In this document: piece by piece, positions 37,783-47,339 of the stretch
Position numbering within the stretch: the first letter of the stretch is position 1
How the letters are laid out: every line of letters begins with the position of its first letter
NCBI RefSeq assembly: GCF_034262375.1
Contig: NZ_CP139558.1
Location: 6,014,001 to 6,078,000, forward strand
From: Mucilaginibacter sabulilitoris
Lineage (GTDB): Bacteria; Bacteroidota; Bacteroidia; Sphingobacteriales; Sphingobacteriaceae
Length of the DNA stretch: 64,000 nt
Direction of reading: 5' to 3'
Position numbers and translations under genes: made by a program
Notes under the pieces: generated by a model
What the model was told of the DNA's origin: nothing
The model's database searches: none
What the model saw: only the letters and a program-made list of their open reading frames with translations

Positions 37783-40700
37783 ATGAAAAAAAAATTACGT
37801 CGCTTGAATAAAGCCATGCGTATCTGTATTATTACGTGCAGCATTATTATTGCCGGTTTGGGCAGCTTAATAGCCGCGCCGGTAAATGCCGGGGTATTTG
37901 AAACGCGTATTAGTGTTTCATTTAAAAATGAAAGCATCAACAACGCCATCAAAAAAATAGAACGGGAAAGTAAAGTTGAGTTTGCTTATGATGCAGACTA
38001 TCTGGGTTTGCAAACACTAAAAGTTAAAGAAGAGAATTTTAATAACGAACGCCTAGATGTTGTTTTAAAAACTTTATTACAAAACACCGAAGTAACTTTT
38101 AAGGAAGAAATAAAAGGTACTATCACCCTTTATAAAAAAACAACGGCGCCTAAAGCCGATAACGGAAAAATCTCGGGCAGGGTAGTTGATGAAAAAGGCC
38201 AGCCTTTACCCGGAGCTACTATAAGATTAAACGAGATTAATAAAGCTATACAGGCTACCACCGACGGTTCATTTACCCTGAATGCTGCTCCCGGCACTTA
38301 TACCTTAATTATCAGCTTCATTTCTTATCAAACATACCGTGTACCCGCGGTAAAAATTGTGGCAAATGAAACAAACGCTTTAGGCAATATTACCTTAGTT
38401 GCCGAATCTGGCAGTTTGAACGAAGTTGTGGTGGTTGGCTACGGCACACAAAGAAAGGAAAACCTTACCGGCGCAGTTGATCAAATTACAGCCAAAGCAT
38501 TTGAAAACCGTTCGCTGCCAAATCTTACCCAGGGTTTGCAGGGGGTTATACCCAACCTTAACCTAACACCCCTTGATGGTAAGCCTATACAATCGCCCAG
38601 TTATAACGTACGGGGAACAACTTCTGTTGGCCAGGGCGGTAATGCGCTGGTATTGATTGATGGTGTTGAGGGCGATCCAAGCCGTATCAACCCAAGTGAT
38701 GTGGCCAGTGTATCTGTGTTGAAAGACGCGTCATCATCTGCAATATATGGTGCAAGGGCTGCTTTTGGTGTTATACTCATTACAACCAAAAGCCCGGCTA
38801 AAGAAAAAACAAGCATCACTTACTCTTTTAACCAGTCTATTAAAAGTCCTACCACGGTACCAAATTTGGTAACAAACGGTTATATTTTTGCCAAAATGTT
38901 TAACGAGGCCTGGACAGCGGCTAACAACTATTCGCAAACTCCGCAAAATATCAATAAAACAGTAAAGTTCTCGCCCGAGTATTTGGAAGAGTTAAAGCGC
39001 CGCGACGCAGACCCAAGCCTGCCTAAGGTGGAGGTTAACGGAGCCGGAGAATACGTTTACTATGCCAATACCGATTGGTACAAGGAGTTGTATAAAGACC
39101 ATAACAGCTCAAGGGAACATAACCTGGCTATTTCGGGCAACAGCGGCAAATCTGATTTCTTACTGACAGGAAGGTATTTTGCGCAGGATGGTCTTTTCCG
39201 TTATAATACTGATGATTACAGCGTTTACAATGTACGCGCAAAGGGTTCATTACAGGTATTTCCGTGGTTGCGTATTTATAACAACGCCGATTATTCAAAT
39301 GTAAAGTACCACAACCCCCTGAATGTTGGCGAGGGCGGCGGTATATGGAGAAACCTTGCCGACGAAGGCCATACCGTAGCGCCTATGTTTAACCCTGATG
39401 GTACCTTAACCTATTCGGCCGCTTATACCGTGGGCGACTTTGTTTATGGTAAAAACGGTATCAATTTCGATAACCGGGTGTTCCGTAATACCGCGGGTTT
39501 CGCCAGTTCGTTTTTTGACGATGTATTCCGGGTTAAAGGTGATTTCACTTTCCAGAACACCGATAACAACCAGGACCGCAGGCGTGTACCCGTTCCATAC
39601 AGTCGTAAACCGGGGGTAATTGAATATGTGGGTACAAACACCAATGACCTGGAGAATATGAGCCAGCGTACGCAATACATTGCTACCAACATTTACGGCG
39701 AGTACGAACCTAAATGGAGCAAAAACCATTATTTTAAAGCATTGGCAGGTTTTAACTTTGAGCAATCAACATATAAAAAGTTGGACCTTGTACGTAACGG
39801 GCTTATTTTTCCTGATGCTACAGACATTAACCTGGCGCTTGGCCAATCTATTACCACCAGCGGCGGCTGGGACAGATGGGACGTTATGGGCGGCTTTTAT
39901 CGTTTGAATTACGCCTATAAAGATCGTTACCTGGTCGAAGCAGATGGTCGTTATGATGGTTCGTCAAAGTTCCCGTCAAATCAGCGCTATGCTTTCTTCC
40001 CCTCAGTATCGGCAGGATGGCGTGTTACCAATGAGCCGTTCTGGACAATGTCAAAAGATATCATATCCAACTTAAAGATCAGGGGTTCTTACGGGTCATT
40101 GGGTAATGGCAGCATCAATTCTTATGCATTTCAGGAGCGATTCGCCATTAAGCAATCAGGCAGGGTATTAAACGGCGTTCGTCCGCAAACCACCAGTCAG
40201 CCCGGCGTATTACCTGATGGTTTAACCTGGGAAACATCAACCGTGGAGAATATAGGTTTAGATATGGGTTTATTATCCGACCGTTTAACCATTACAGGTG
40301 ATGCTTATATCCGCAAAACTAAAGACATGTTTACCGTTGGTAATACCTTACCTGCAGTGTTTGGTACAGATGTACCTAAAGGTAACTATGCCGATATGAA
40401 AACTAAGGGATGGGAAATAACCATAGCCTGGCGCGATAAGTTTGACGTTGGTGCTAAACCGTTCAACTATGGCTTTAGGGCAACTTTAGCCGATTATACG
40501 TCTGAAATAACAAAATATAACAATCCAGCCAAGAACCTTGGCGACCCAAGTAAAAGTTTGACGGATCAGATATATTATGTAGGTGAAAAGGTGGGAGAAA
40601 TTTGGGGATTTGAAACAGCAGGCTATTTTACTTCTGCCGAAGATATTGCCAACTCACCAAAACAAACCTTGATAAAAGCATCAGGCGCCAGCCAACTGTT

Positions 40701-41349
40701 ACCGGGTGATATTAAGTTTAAAGACCTGAATGGTGATGGGGTTATTGATTACGGCGATCAGACCGTAAATAAACCGGGCGACCGTAAAATTATTGGTAAT
40801 ACCACCCCAAGATACACTTTTGGTTTTGGCATGGATGCTGATTGGAACAGTTTCTTCTTCTCCGCCTTCTTCCAGGGTGTTGGCAAACGCGACTGGTACC
40901 CGGGCCCTGAGGCTGATTATTTCTGGGGACAATATAACCGCCCATACAATAAGGTACCGGTATCACAACTGGATAAGATCTGGTCAGAAACCAATCCTAA
41001 TGCTTATTTCCCAAGATACCGTGGGTATTCTGCTCAAAACGGATCAAACGAGTTAACACAGGTGCAAACCAAATATCTGCAAAACGCTGCTTACGTAAGG
41101 CTTAAGAATATACAGTTAGGTTATCACCTGCCTTTAAGCCTCATCAGGAAGATCAAATTGGGCGATGCGAGGGTGTTTGTTTCGGGTGAGAACCTATGGA
41201 CATGGTCGCCATTATACAAGATCAGCAAAGACCTTGACCCGGAAAGCATCAATGGATCCGACAGGGTATTAACCGATGGTACCAATGGTAATGGCAACAA
41301 CTATCCGGTATTAAAAAGCATAACCTTGGGTATATCAGCAACTTTTTAA
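37783..41349 (+). CDS. SusC/RagA-type TonB-dependent transporter with STN signalling domain
   Basis: A transporter of about 1188 residues. The ATG at 37783 (MKKKLRRLNKAMRICIITCSIIIAGLGSLIAAPVNA) gives a normal signal peptide; an upstream in-frame ATG at 37720 would add 21 unlikely residues. An STN domain follows (ISVSFKNESINNAIKKIERESKVEFAYDADYL), then a carboxypeptidase-regulatory-like domain (ISGRVVDEKGQPLPGATIRL), SLNEVVVVGYGTQRKENLTGAV, the plug (LVLIDGVEGDPSRINPSDVASVSVLKDASSSAIYGARAAFGVILITTK) and the barrel ending GISATF. The STN domain and the preceding ECF-sigma/FecR pair form a standard trans-envelope signalling set. Substrate unknown. Confidence 0.95.
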   Translation: MKKKLRRLNKAMRICIITCSIIIAGLGSLIAAPVNAGVFETRISVSFKNESINNAIKKIERESKVEFAYDADYLGLQTLKVKEENFNNERLDVVLKTLLQNTEVTFKEEIKGTITLYKKTTAPKADNGKISGRVVDEKGQPLPGATIRLNEINKAIQATTDGSFTLNAAPGTYTLIISFISYQTYRVPAVKIVANETNALGNITLVAESGSLNEVVVVGYGTQRKENLTGAVDQITAKAFENRSLPNLTQGLQGVIPNLNLTPLDGKPIQSPSYNVRGTTSVGQGGNALVLIDGVEGDPSRINPSDVASVSVLKDASSSAIYGARAAFGVILITTKSPAKEKTSITYSFNQSIKSPTTVPNLVTNGYIFAKMFNEAWTAANNYSQTPQNINKTVKFSPEYLEELKRRDADPSLPKVEVNGAGEYVYYANTDWYKELYKDHNSSREHNLAISGNSGKSDFLLTGRYFAQDGLFRYNTDDYSVYNVRAKGSLQVFPWLRIYNNADYSNVKYHNPLNVGEGGGIWRNLADEGHTVAPMFNPDGTLTYSAAYTVGDFVYGKNGINFDNRVFRNTAGFASSFFDDVFRVKGDFTFQNTDNNQDRRRVPVPYSRKPGVIEYVGTNTNDLENMSQRTQYIATNIYGEYEPKWSKNHYFKALAGFNFEQSTYKKLDLVRNGLIFPDATDINLALGQSITTSGGWDRWDVMGGFYRLNYAYKDRYLVEADGRYDGSSKFPSNQRYAFFPSVSAGWRVTNEPFWTMSKDIISNLKIRGSYGSLGNGSINSYAFQERFAIKQSGRVLNGVRPQTTSQPGVLPDGLTWETSTVENIGLDMGLLSDRLTITGDAYIRKTKDMFTVGNTLPAVFGTDVPKGNYADMKTKGWEITIAWRDKFDVGAKPFNYGFRATLADYTSEITKYNNPAKNLGDPSKSLTDQIYYVGEKVGEIWGFETAGYFTSAEDIANSPKQTLIKASGASQLLPGDIKFKDLNGDGVIDYGDQTVNKPGDRKIIGNTTPRYTFGFGMDADWNSFFFSAFFQGVGKRDWYPGPEADYFWGQYNRPYNKVPVSQLDKIWSETNPNAYFPRYRGYSAQNGSNELTQVQTKYLQNAAYVRLKNIQLGYHLPLSLIRKIKLGDARVFVSGENLWTWSPLYKISKDLDPESINGSDRVLTDGTNGNGNNYPVLKSITLGISATF

Positions 41350-41387
41350 TAACCCAATAATAATTTGAACATTTTAAATCATTAAAT

Positions 41388-43181
41388 ATGTTTATTCAAA
41401 GCATAAAATCAATCAAAACTTATCTGCTGATCTGCCTGCTGGGCTGCATCGTAATAAGTTGCAAAAAACTCGACCAGGTTCCGCAGGATACTGCTACCGG
41501 CAGCGCCGTTTTCAGTAATATTAATGGCCTGGATTTGTATACTAATTCATTTTACAATATTTTACCAGATGCCAACACGGTTCTCCGCGGTGATGCAATG
41601 GCCGACTACTCGGCAAGAACTTCCCTGCCCGATTTTTTAAGACCGGGTGTTTTTGATGCAAGACAAAGTTCAGGATGGAGCTGGACCGACTTGCGTAACA
41701 TCAATTTCTTTATTCAAAACTGCAATAACCCTGCTGTAGCACTTGCCCAACGTCAGAATTATATTGGCATTGCACGTTTTTTCAGGGCCTGGTTTTATTT
41801 TGAAAAAATAAAACGCTTTGGTGATGTACCATGGATCAACAAACCAATGCCTGTTGATGACGCCTCTTTATTCAACGGCCGCGATTCAAGAACATTGGTT
41901 ATTGACTCTGTTATAGCCGATTTGGATTATGCTACGCAGCATATCACCACTACAGACAATACCCGCAGCCTCATCACCAAATATGTGGCTTATGCTTTTA
42001 AGTCAAGAGTGTGTTTGTTTGAAGGTACATTCAGAAAATATCATGATGAATACAAGCTGCAGGGCACAGCCAACGCCTTACTTACCCAGGCTGCTGATGC
42101 TGCCCAAAAGGTGATGACCGAAGGCGGTTTTACCCTCAACACAGCCGGGGGACTTGATAAAGCATACAGGCAACTGTTTACCACCCAGGCGCCGGTAGCC
42201 TCAGAAATCATCCTGGCTTCGGTAGTTGATCCTGCCCTGGCGGTATTTAATGATGCCAACTGGTACTGGACAAGCGCTACCTATGGCGACAGGGTAAGTT
42301 TAACCCGTACTTTTGTAAATACTTATCTGAATATTGACGGCACTTCGTTTACCGGTAAAGCCGGCTATCAAACCATTCCGTTTAACGAGGAAGTAAAAGG
42401 CAGAGATATGCGCCTGCAGCAAACCATCAGAATGGGGAGTTACAAGCGTATCAATGGTGGCACACCAGAAGCTGCCCCTCCTGTATTTTCTTATACCTAT
42501 ACCGGTTATCAGCCTATAAAATGGACGCTTGATGATGTATCTTTAGATGGCGGCACCAAAAATACTAACTCGATGTCACTCATCAGGTATGCTGAAATTT
42601 TGCTAAATTACGCCGAAGCCAAGGCCGAACTGGGAACACTTTCTGATGCCGACTGGAACCAAACCGTTGGCGCTATACGCAGAAGGGCGGGCATTACAGG
42701 TAATACAACAAATAAACCGGTCACTATTGATCCTTACCTGCAAGCTAACTACTTCCCGGCTATCTCTGATCCTTCATTGTTGGAGATCAGGAGGGAAAGA
42801 GGTATTGAACTGGTGTTTGAAGGTTTCAGGTTCAGCGATCTTATCCGCTGGAAACGCGGCCCGTTGATGGACCAGGTTTGGAACGGCTTTTATGTTCCGG
42901 CGCTTGATGTGCCAATGGACCTGAATGACGACGGCGTGCTGGATGTATGCTTTTACAAAGTACTACCTGCTACCCAGGTAAAAGGCGTAACTTACGTTAA
43001 TGTTGCCGAAACCTTAAGTGGCGGCACACCAAACCCTCAAAGGCTAACTAATAATACGTTTGGCGAGTTAACCTGGTTAACCACCGTGCCAAAAAAATGG
43101 GACGATAAATATTATTTATATCCTATTCCGGAAACAGACAGGCTGTTAAACCCTAAATTGGGCCAAAACCCGGGATGGTAA
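41388..43181 (+). CDS. SusD/RagB-family surface-binding lipoprotein
   Basis: A 597-residue lipoprotein with the lipobox around VISCKK and the SusD start LDQVPQDTATGSAVFSNINGLDLYTNSFYNIL. Family motifs include IGIARFFRAWFYFEKIKRFGDVPWINKPMPVDDASLFNGRDSRTLVIDSVIADLDYA, MSLIRYAEILLNYAEAKAELG, RRERGIELVFEGFRFSDLIRWKRG and the ending YLYPIPETDRLLNPKLGQNPGW. It is longer than usual for the family. It lies 38 bases after the SusC gene and should form a complex with that transporter. Confidence 0.95.
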   Translation: MFIQSIKSIKTYLLICLLGCIVISCKKLDQVPQDTATGSAVFSNINGLDLYTNSFYNILPDANTVLRGDAMADYSARTSLPDFLRPGVFDARQSSGWSWTDLRNINFFIQNCNNPAVALAQRQNYIGIARFFRAWFYFEKIKRFGDVPWINKPMPVDDASLFNGRDSRTLVIDSVIADLDYATQHITTTDNTRSLITKYVAYAFKSRVCLFEGTFRKYHDEYKLQGTANALLTQAADAAQKVMTEGGFTLNTAGGLDKAYRQLFTTQAPVASEIILASVVDPALAVFNDANWYWTSATYGDRVSLTRTFVNTYLNIDGTSFTGKAGYQTIPFNEEVKGRDMRLQQTIRMGSYKRINGGTPEAAPPVFSYTYTGYQPIKWTLDDVSLDGGTKNTNSMSLIRYAEILLNYAEAKAELGTLSDADWNQTVGAIRRRAGITGNTTNKPVTIDPYLQANYFPAISDPSLLEIRRERGIELVFEGFRFSDLIRWKRGPLMDQVWNGFYVPALDVPMDLNDDGVLDVCFYKVLPATQVKGVTYVNVAETLSGGTPNPQRLTNNTFGELTWLTTVPKKWDDKYYLYPIPETDRLLNPKLGQNPGW

Positions 43182-43200
43182 TTTAGTTAACATCAATTAG

Positions 43201-44046
43201 ATGAAGATGAAAACAAAATCAATTATACTTTTAGCGCTGGGCGTAATGCTTTCGTTTTATACGAGCGCACAAACCCTTATTGTTGGCACTTATAATTTAA
43301 GGTACGCTAACCCACGCGATACCGGGAACATGTGGGTTGACCGCGCCCCTATTGTAGCTTCACTGATCCGTTTCCACGACTTTGATATTTTTGGCACGCA
43401 GGAAGGGCTCCTTAACCAATTACAGGACATCAACACTGCTTTGCCTCAGTATGAGCGTTACGGCTTGGGCCGCGATGATGGCAAGGACGCCGGTGAGCAC
43501 TCTGCTATCTTCTTTAAAAAGGATAGGTTTACCCTACTCAAAAAGGGCGATTTCTGGCTGTCTCAAACACCCGAAAAACCGTCATTGGGATGGGATGCTA
43601 CCTGTTGCAACCGTATATGCTCATGGGTATACCTGCAGGACAAGCAATCTAAAAAGAAGTTCTATTTCTTTAATGTGCACTACGACCATCAGGGCGTAGT
43701 AGCACGCGAAGAAAGCAGCAAACTGATTTTAGAGCGCATAAAAACTATTGCCGGTAGTGAGCCCGTAATATTAACCGGCGACTTTAATGGTTCGCACAGC
43801 AGCAGCTGGTACCAAAGGGTGGCAAATTCAGGAGTAATGATAGATACTTACAGCAGGGTTGCTAATCCGTACGCTAACAATGCCTCATTCAACGGGTTCA
43901 GAAGATCGGTTCCCGGTAACGAGATTATTGACCATATTTTTACTACCAAAAGCTTTTCTGTAAAACGCTGGGGCATTTTAACAGACAGTTATCACGGCAA
44001 ATTCCCGTCAGACCATTTCCCGGTGATGACCGAGGTTAGCCTGTAA
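43201..44046 (+). CDS. Secreted endonuclease/exonuclease/phosphatase-family protein
   Basis: A 281-residue protein with a signal peptide (SIILLALGVMLSFYTSAQ). The fold signatures are present: GTYNLRYA, DIFGTQEGLLNQL with the metal-binding Glu, GEHSAIFFKKDRF, YFFNVHYDHQG, VILTGDFNGSHSSSWYQ and the terminal SDHFPVMTEV. Family members hydrolyse phosphodiesters or phosphomonoesters in nucleic acids, phosphoinositides or sphingolipids. It is the last gene of the sigma/FecR/SusC/SusD plus-strand transcript (19-base gap), so its phosphoester substrate may be what the transporter imports; no glycosidase is present in this set. A strong terminator follows. Confidence 0.9.
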   Translation: MKMKTKSIILLALGVMLSFYTSAQTLIVGTYNLRYANPRDTGNMWVDRAPIVASLIRFHDFDIFGTQEGLLNQLQDINTALPQYERYGLGRDDGKDAGEHSAIFFKKDRFTLLKKGDFWLSQTPEKPSLGWDATCCNRICSWVYLQDKQSKKKFYFFNVHYDHQGVVAREESSKLILERIKTIAGSEPVILTGDFNGSHSSSWYQRVANSGVMIDTYSRVANPYANNASFNGFRRSVPGNEIIDHIFTTKSFSVKRWGILTDSYHGKFPSDHFPVMTEVSL

Positions 44047-44064
44047 TATAAGTTTGCGGTAATT

Positions 44065-44123
44065 AAAGCTGCCCGCCTTTCCTGATTAAACATTTTGTTT
44101 TCAGGTAGAAGGCGGGCAGCTTT
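44065..44123. terminator. Bidirectional intrinsic terminator
   Basis: A perfect 15-bp inverted repeat, arms 44065-44079 and 44109-44123 (AAAGCTGCCCGCCTT and its complement), with a 29-base loop containing a T-rich stretch. It lies between the converging phosphatase and SoxC-like genes. Confidence 0.82.
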
Positions 44124-44149
44124 CTTTATAAAGTTTTTTGATCAGCTTG

Positions 44150-45412
44150 TTACTTCCAGCTTTCTGGTTTAAATAAAACCTTGCCGTCGCGTTTTATTTG
44201 CCAGGCGGTTATAGGGTTCATATGATAGCCACTCATTTCAGTACCGCGGGCATCAAGCAATTGCCGTAGGGTTGGCTGAGTATAATTGGTTTCGTCAATG
44301 GCGCGGCTCATGATCTCGGTTTCGTCGCCTGTCCATTGCCACAGATGCCTGAAATAGGTATGCGCCTTATCCAGTACGGGCTCCTGTAAGCGTGTGGTGT
44401 TCCAGGTTTTACCGGCATCTGTACTTACCTCCACCCGTATTACCTTTCCCCTGCCCGACCATGCTATACCCCTGATCTCCACCCAGCCCCTCTCCAATTG
44501 GTTAGGGTAGGCCGGATAAGTGATAATCGACCGGGCATCCATCTCAAAACTGAACTGCCTTATCCTATCCTTTACCGGATAAGTATATTTTGATGTTTCC
44601 TCGCGGGTCATGAACGACTCGTCTGATAATTCAATTCTTCTGATCCATTTGATACAGGTATTGCCTTCCCAGCCCGGTAAAAGCAAGCGGGCGGGATAAC
44701 CCTGTTCAGGGCGGATAGCTTCGCCATTTTGAGCGTAAACGATCATGGCATCATCAAAGCCTTTTTTTACCGGTATGCTACGGGTCATGACGGCGGCGTC
44801 TGATCCCTCCGCCAAAAACCAGGTAGCCTTGGGCTCAACGCCCACTTCCCTGAACAGGGTGGAGAGCATTACACCAGTCCACTCGCTTTGGCTGGTTAAA
44901 CCGCATATTTCCTGTGGTGTCATGGTTTCTTTTCCCGAACGAAAATTGCCCGAACATTCTAAAAAGCAGGTACGGGTTACCGACGGAAACCTTTTCAGAT
45001 CGTGCAGTTTAAATACCATGGGTTTGCCCACCATACCGTGTATCAGCAATTCGTATTTATCAGGATCAATAACAGGTACACCGGCATGGTGCCGTTCATA
45101 ATGCAGATCGGATGGTGTTAGCGAACTATACAGATCCTGCAGCGGTGTCCGCGATGAGGTATCAGACTTAATACGTACCGGATGCTCAAATGCCGACCGC
45201 TTACCTACCGCACCCGGCCCCGGCCCTATTCGTTTGGTAGGGTCATCAAGTTTCAAAACCGGCTGCTGCGCGGCTACTTGTATCCATTTACCTAATGACG
45301 ATTGCATGGCAACTATGGCTGTGGTAGCGGCCCCTCCCAGCAAAAACCTGCGGCTTATTTTTTTATTGATAAGCGTTTTTTCCGCTTCTTTATCCGGTTC
45401 CGTCTTTTCCAT
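44150..45412 (-). CDS. soxC: SoxC-like molybdenum sulfane/sulfite dehydrogenase
   Basis: A 420-residue sulfite-oxidase-family molybdopterin enzyme. The N-terminus KKISRRFLLGGAATTAIVAM is a twin-arginine signal, so it is periplasmic. The molybdenum-ligating cysteine is Cys153 in TRTCFLECSGNFRSGKETM. Segments typical of SoxC are conserved: GLTSQSEWTGVMLSTLFREVGVEPKATWFLAEGSDAAVMTRSIPV, NGEAIRPEQGYPARLLLPGWEGNTCIKWIRRIEL, MTREETSKYT and IRGIAWSGRGKVIRVEVSTDAGKTW (dimerisation domain). SoxC with SoxD oxidises sulfane sulfur on SoxY; close relatives oxidise free sulfite. One base separates it from the SoxD-like cytochrome gene, so the two are co-translated. No SoxYZ lies in the window, so free sulfite or another carrier may be the substrate. 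Confidence 0.9.
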   Translation of the reverse strand: MEKTEPDKEAEKTLINKKISRRFLLGGAATTAIVAMQSSLGKWIQVAAQQPVLKLDDPTKRIGPGPGAVGKRSAFEHPVRIKSDTSSRTPLQDLYSSLTPSDLHYERHHAGVPVIDPDKYELLIHGMVGKPMVFKLHDLKRFPSVTRTCFLECSGNFRSGKETMTPQEICGLTSQSEWTGVMLSTLFREVGVEPKATWFLAEGSDAAVMTRSIPVKKGFDDAMIVYAQNGEAIRPEQGYPARLLLPGWEGNTCIKWIRRIELSDESFMTREETSKYTYPVKDRIRQFSFEMDARSIITYPAYPNQLERGWVEIRGIAWSGRGKVIRVEVSTDAGKTWNTTRLQEPVLDKAHTYFRHLWQWTGDETEIMSRAIDETNYTQPTLRQLLDARGTEMSGYHMNPITAWQIKRDGKVLFKPESWK

Positions 45413-45413
45413 A

Positions 45414-46031
45414 TCATCTTACTTCGGGGCCGCCTTTACGGTCGTCGGTTATAAATAATTTTTGAGCGGGCATTGCTATTTTGGGTAAGGTTTGGGCATT
45501 CAGCACCTCATCTGCTTTAATAATTTTATTGGCGTTCAGCAGGTAGGCTGTTACACTGTACACTTCATTATCGGTTAATGAGCCGGGCAAGTTATAAGGC
45601 ATAGAGCGGCGTATATAATCAAATACGGTACTTGCATAGGGCCAATAATTACCTATGGCTTTGGTTTTTGACGCACTATCGCTCACCAAAACGGGTGCAG
45701 GTAATTTTACTCCCGGTGCAACCTTTTCAGCAGAGCCATGGCAGGCTATGCACTTTGTTAAATAAATAGCTTTTCCCTGTATTACCGTACCCGAACCTGT
45801 AGGTAATCCAAGCCCGTCGGGCCGTACATCAATATCAAGGGCGGCAATTTGCTGCGGGGTGGCCTCCCGGCCAAAACCAAATGAGGCCGGCCATTGTGCA
45901 GTATCAGCATTAAATGCAGGAGCCGGTTTCCCTGCTCCTGCATTATAGCTGTAAGCGCCAAGCACTAAAATCAGCAATGAGCCTGTTATAATGGCCGTAT
46001 ATTTATTACCGATGTTAAATGGCTTTGGCAT
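45414..46031 (-). CDS. soxD: SoxD-like cytochrome c
   Basis: A 205-residue mono-haem cytochrome with an N-terminal signal or anchor (YTAIITGSLLILVLGAYSY). The haem motif is Cys94-x-x-Cys97-His98 (CIACHG). Segments typical of SoxD flank it: FGFGREATPQQIAALDIDVRPDGLGLPTGSGTVIQGKAIY before, and IGNYWPYASTVFDYIRRSMPYNLPGSLTDNEVYSVTAYLLNANKII after, with a methionine in RRSMPYNLPG as likely axial ligand. It should accept electrons from the SoxC-like subunit and pass them to the respiratory chain. It follows the exporter gene by 12 bases. It lacks the second haem domain of two-haem SoxD proteins. Confidence 0.9.
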   Translation of the reverse strand: MPKPFNIGNKYTAIITGSLLILVLGAYSYNAGAGKPAPAFNADTAQWPASFGFGREATPQQIAALDIDVRPDGLGLPTGSGTVIQGKAIYLTKCIACHGSAEKVAPGVKLPAPVLVSDSASKTKAIGNYWPYASTVFDYIRRSMPYNLPGSLTDNEVYSVTAYLLNANKIIKADEVLNAQTLPKIAMPAQKLFITDDRKGGPEVR

Positions 46032-46043
46032 TTGTTAAGGTTA

Positions 46044-47297
46044 TCAGAATAAAATAAATGCAATTACCAGCGTAATAAAAATATTAAAGGTTTGCGCAAT
46101 CAGGAATGCGTATAACGGCTTTTTGCTGTTCTGGCCAAACAACTCTTTAAAGTTGGTTTCTAAACCAATACTGGTAAAAGCCAGCGCGAACCACAGGCCT
46201 TGCAGGTTCTTTAAACTATCTTTGATATGGGCGCCTGTTTCGGGCGAAATAACAAAGGAGAACAATAACGATGCACCAATAAAACCCAGTACAAACTTGG
46301 GGAAGCGCTCCCATATCACCTTCAGTGTAGGTTTTTTATCAGGATCGCTGCCGGCAGGGTGCTTGGTGTAGGTCCAATAAATAGAGATCACAAAAGCGGC
46401 CAATCCTAAAAGTACGTTTTGCGAGAACTTAACAATGGTACTTATTTTCAGGGCTATATCGCCAACCAGCGAGCCCGAAGCAACAACCGCTCCCGTGGTA
46501 TCGATACTGCCGCCAAGCCAGGCGCCGGTTACTTCTTGCGAAAACTTAAAGTAATGCGCGATCATCGGCATAAATATCATCATGGGTACTGCAGTGATCA
46601 GGACCATAGATATAACGTAGGACAGCTTTTTAGAATCGCCTTTGATGGCACCCGCAGTAGCTATGGCCGCCGATACCCCGCAGATAGATACCGCGCTCGA
46701 TATCATCATGGCTATTTCATCGTCTACCTTGAGCTTTTTACAAACCCAATAGGCAAAATACCATACGGACGTAACAACCAGTAAAGCCTGGATCAAACCT
46801 AAGGAACCGGCCTTTAATATATCAGAAAAAATAACACTGGTACCCAGCAGTACCAAACCTATTTTAACGTATAACTCGGTTGATAATGCCGCTTTAAACC
46901 AATCGGGCAGCTTAAAGAAATTGCCGATCACAAGGCCTATTGCCAAACTGAATATCACTGCTTCGAGACCGTAATATTTTACCTGTTTGTTACCTGCAAT
47001 TACGAGCGCGATAATAGTTAACACATAAACCGCAGGAAACATTATTGCAAAGCTTTTAATGGGCTTGCCCATAATTAAAGCCCCAAGCGCGGCTATAACA
47101 AAAACAAACAAAAACTGAATACCGATAAGCGCCAGGTTGCCGGCATTAAAAACATTGGCAAAAAGCTGGTCGGTACTGCTCCAGCTAAACACCGGGACAG
47201 AAAGTATTATACCGCCGATACTTAACAGGATAATCAGCGATCCGAGAATAACAACAGCCCAGTCTTCGTGTAAGGTTAATTTTTTAGAGGATGACAT
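46044..47297 (-). CDS. YeiH/UPF0324-type putative sulfate exporter
   Basis: A 417-residue membrane protein with about ten hydrophobic helices, belonging by sequence pattern to the putative sulfate exporter (YeiH, UPF0324) family: LYVKIGLVLLGTSVIFSDILKAGSLGLIQALLVVTSVWYFAYWVCKKLKVDDEIAMMISSAVSICGVSAAIATAGAIKGD, GAWLGGSIDTTGAVVASGSLVGD and the C-terminal LWFALAFTSIGLETNFKELFGQNSKKPLYAFLIAQTFN. Members are associated with sulfite or sulfonate metabolism. Placement between DoxX-type genes and the SoxCD-like pair supports a role in moving sulfur oxyanions out of the cytoplasm. The direction and ion specificity are inferred. Confidence 0.88.
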   Translation of the reverse strand: MSSSKKLTLHEDWAVVILGSLIILLSIGGIILSVPVFSWSSTDQLFANVFNAGNLALIGIQFLFVFVIAALGALIMGKPIKSFAIMFPAVYVLTIIALVIAGNKQVKYYGLEAVIFSLAIGLVIGNFFKLPDWFKAALSTELYVKIGLVLLGTSVIFSDILKAGSLGLIQALLVVTSVWYFAYWVCKKLKVDDEIAMMISSAVSICGVSAAIATAGAIKGDSKKLSYVISMVLITAVPMMIFMPMIAHYFKFSQEVTGAWLGGSIDTTGAVVASGSLVGDIALKISTIVKFSQNVLLGLAAFVISIYWTYTKHPAGSDPDKKPTLKVIWERFPKFVLGFIGASLLFSFVISPETGAHIKDSLKNLQGLWFALAFTSIGLETNFKELFGQNSKKPLYAFLIAQTFNIFITLVIAFILF

Positions 47298-47339
47298 AAT
47301 TTATATATAAGATGATTTGGTGGCTAATCAATTGGCGGC

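Noticed and set aside
44150..46031. Complete Sox thiosulfate-oxidation operon
   Set aside because: Only SoxC- and SoxD-like genes are present; no SoxX, Y, Z, A or B is visible in the window.
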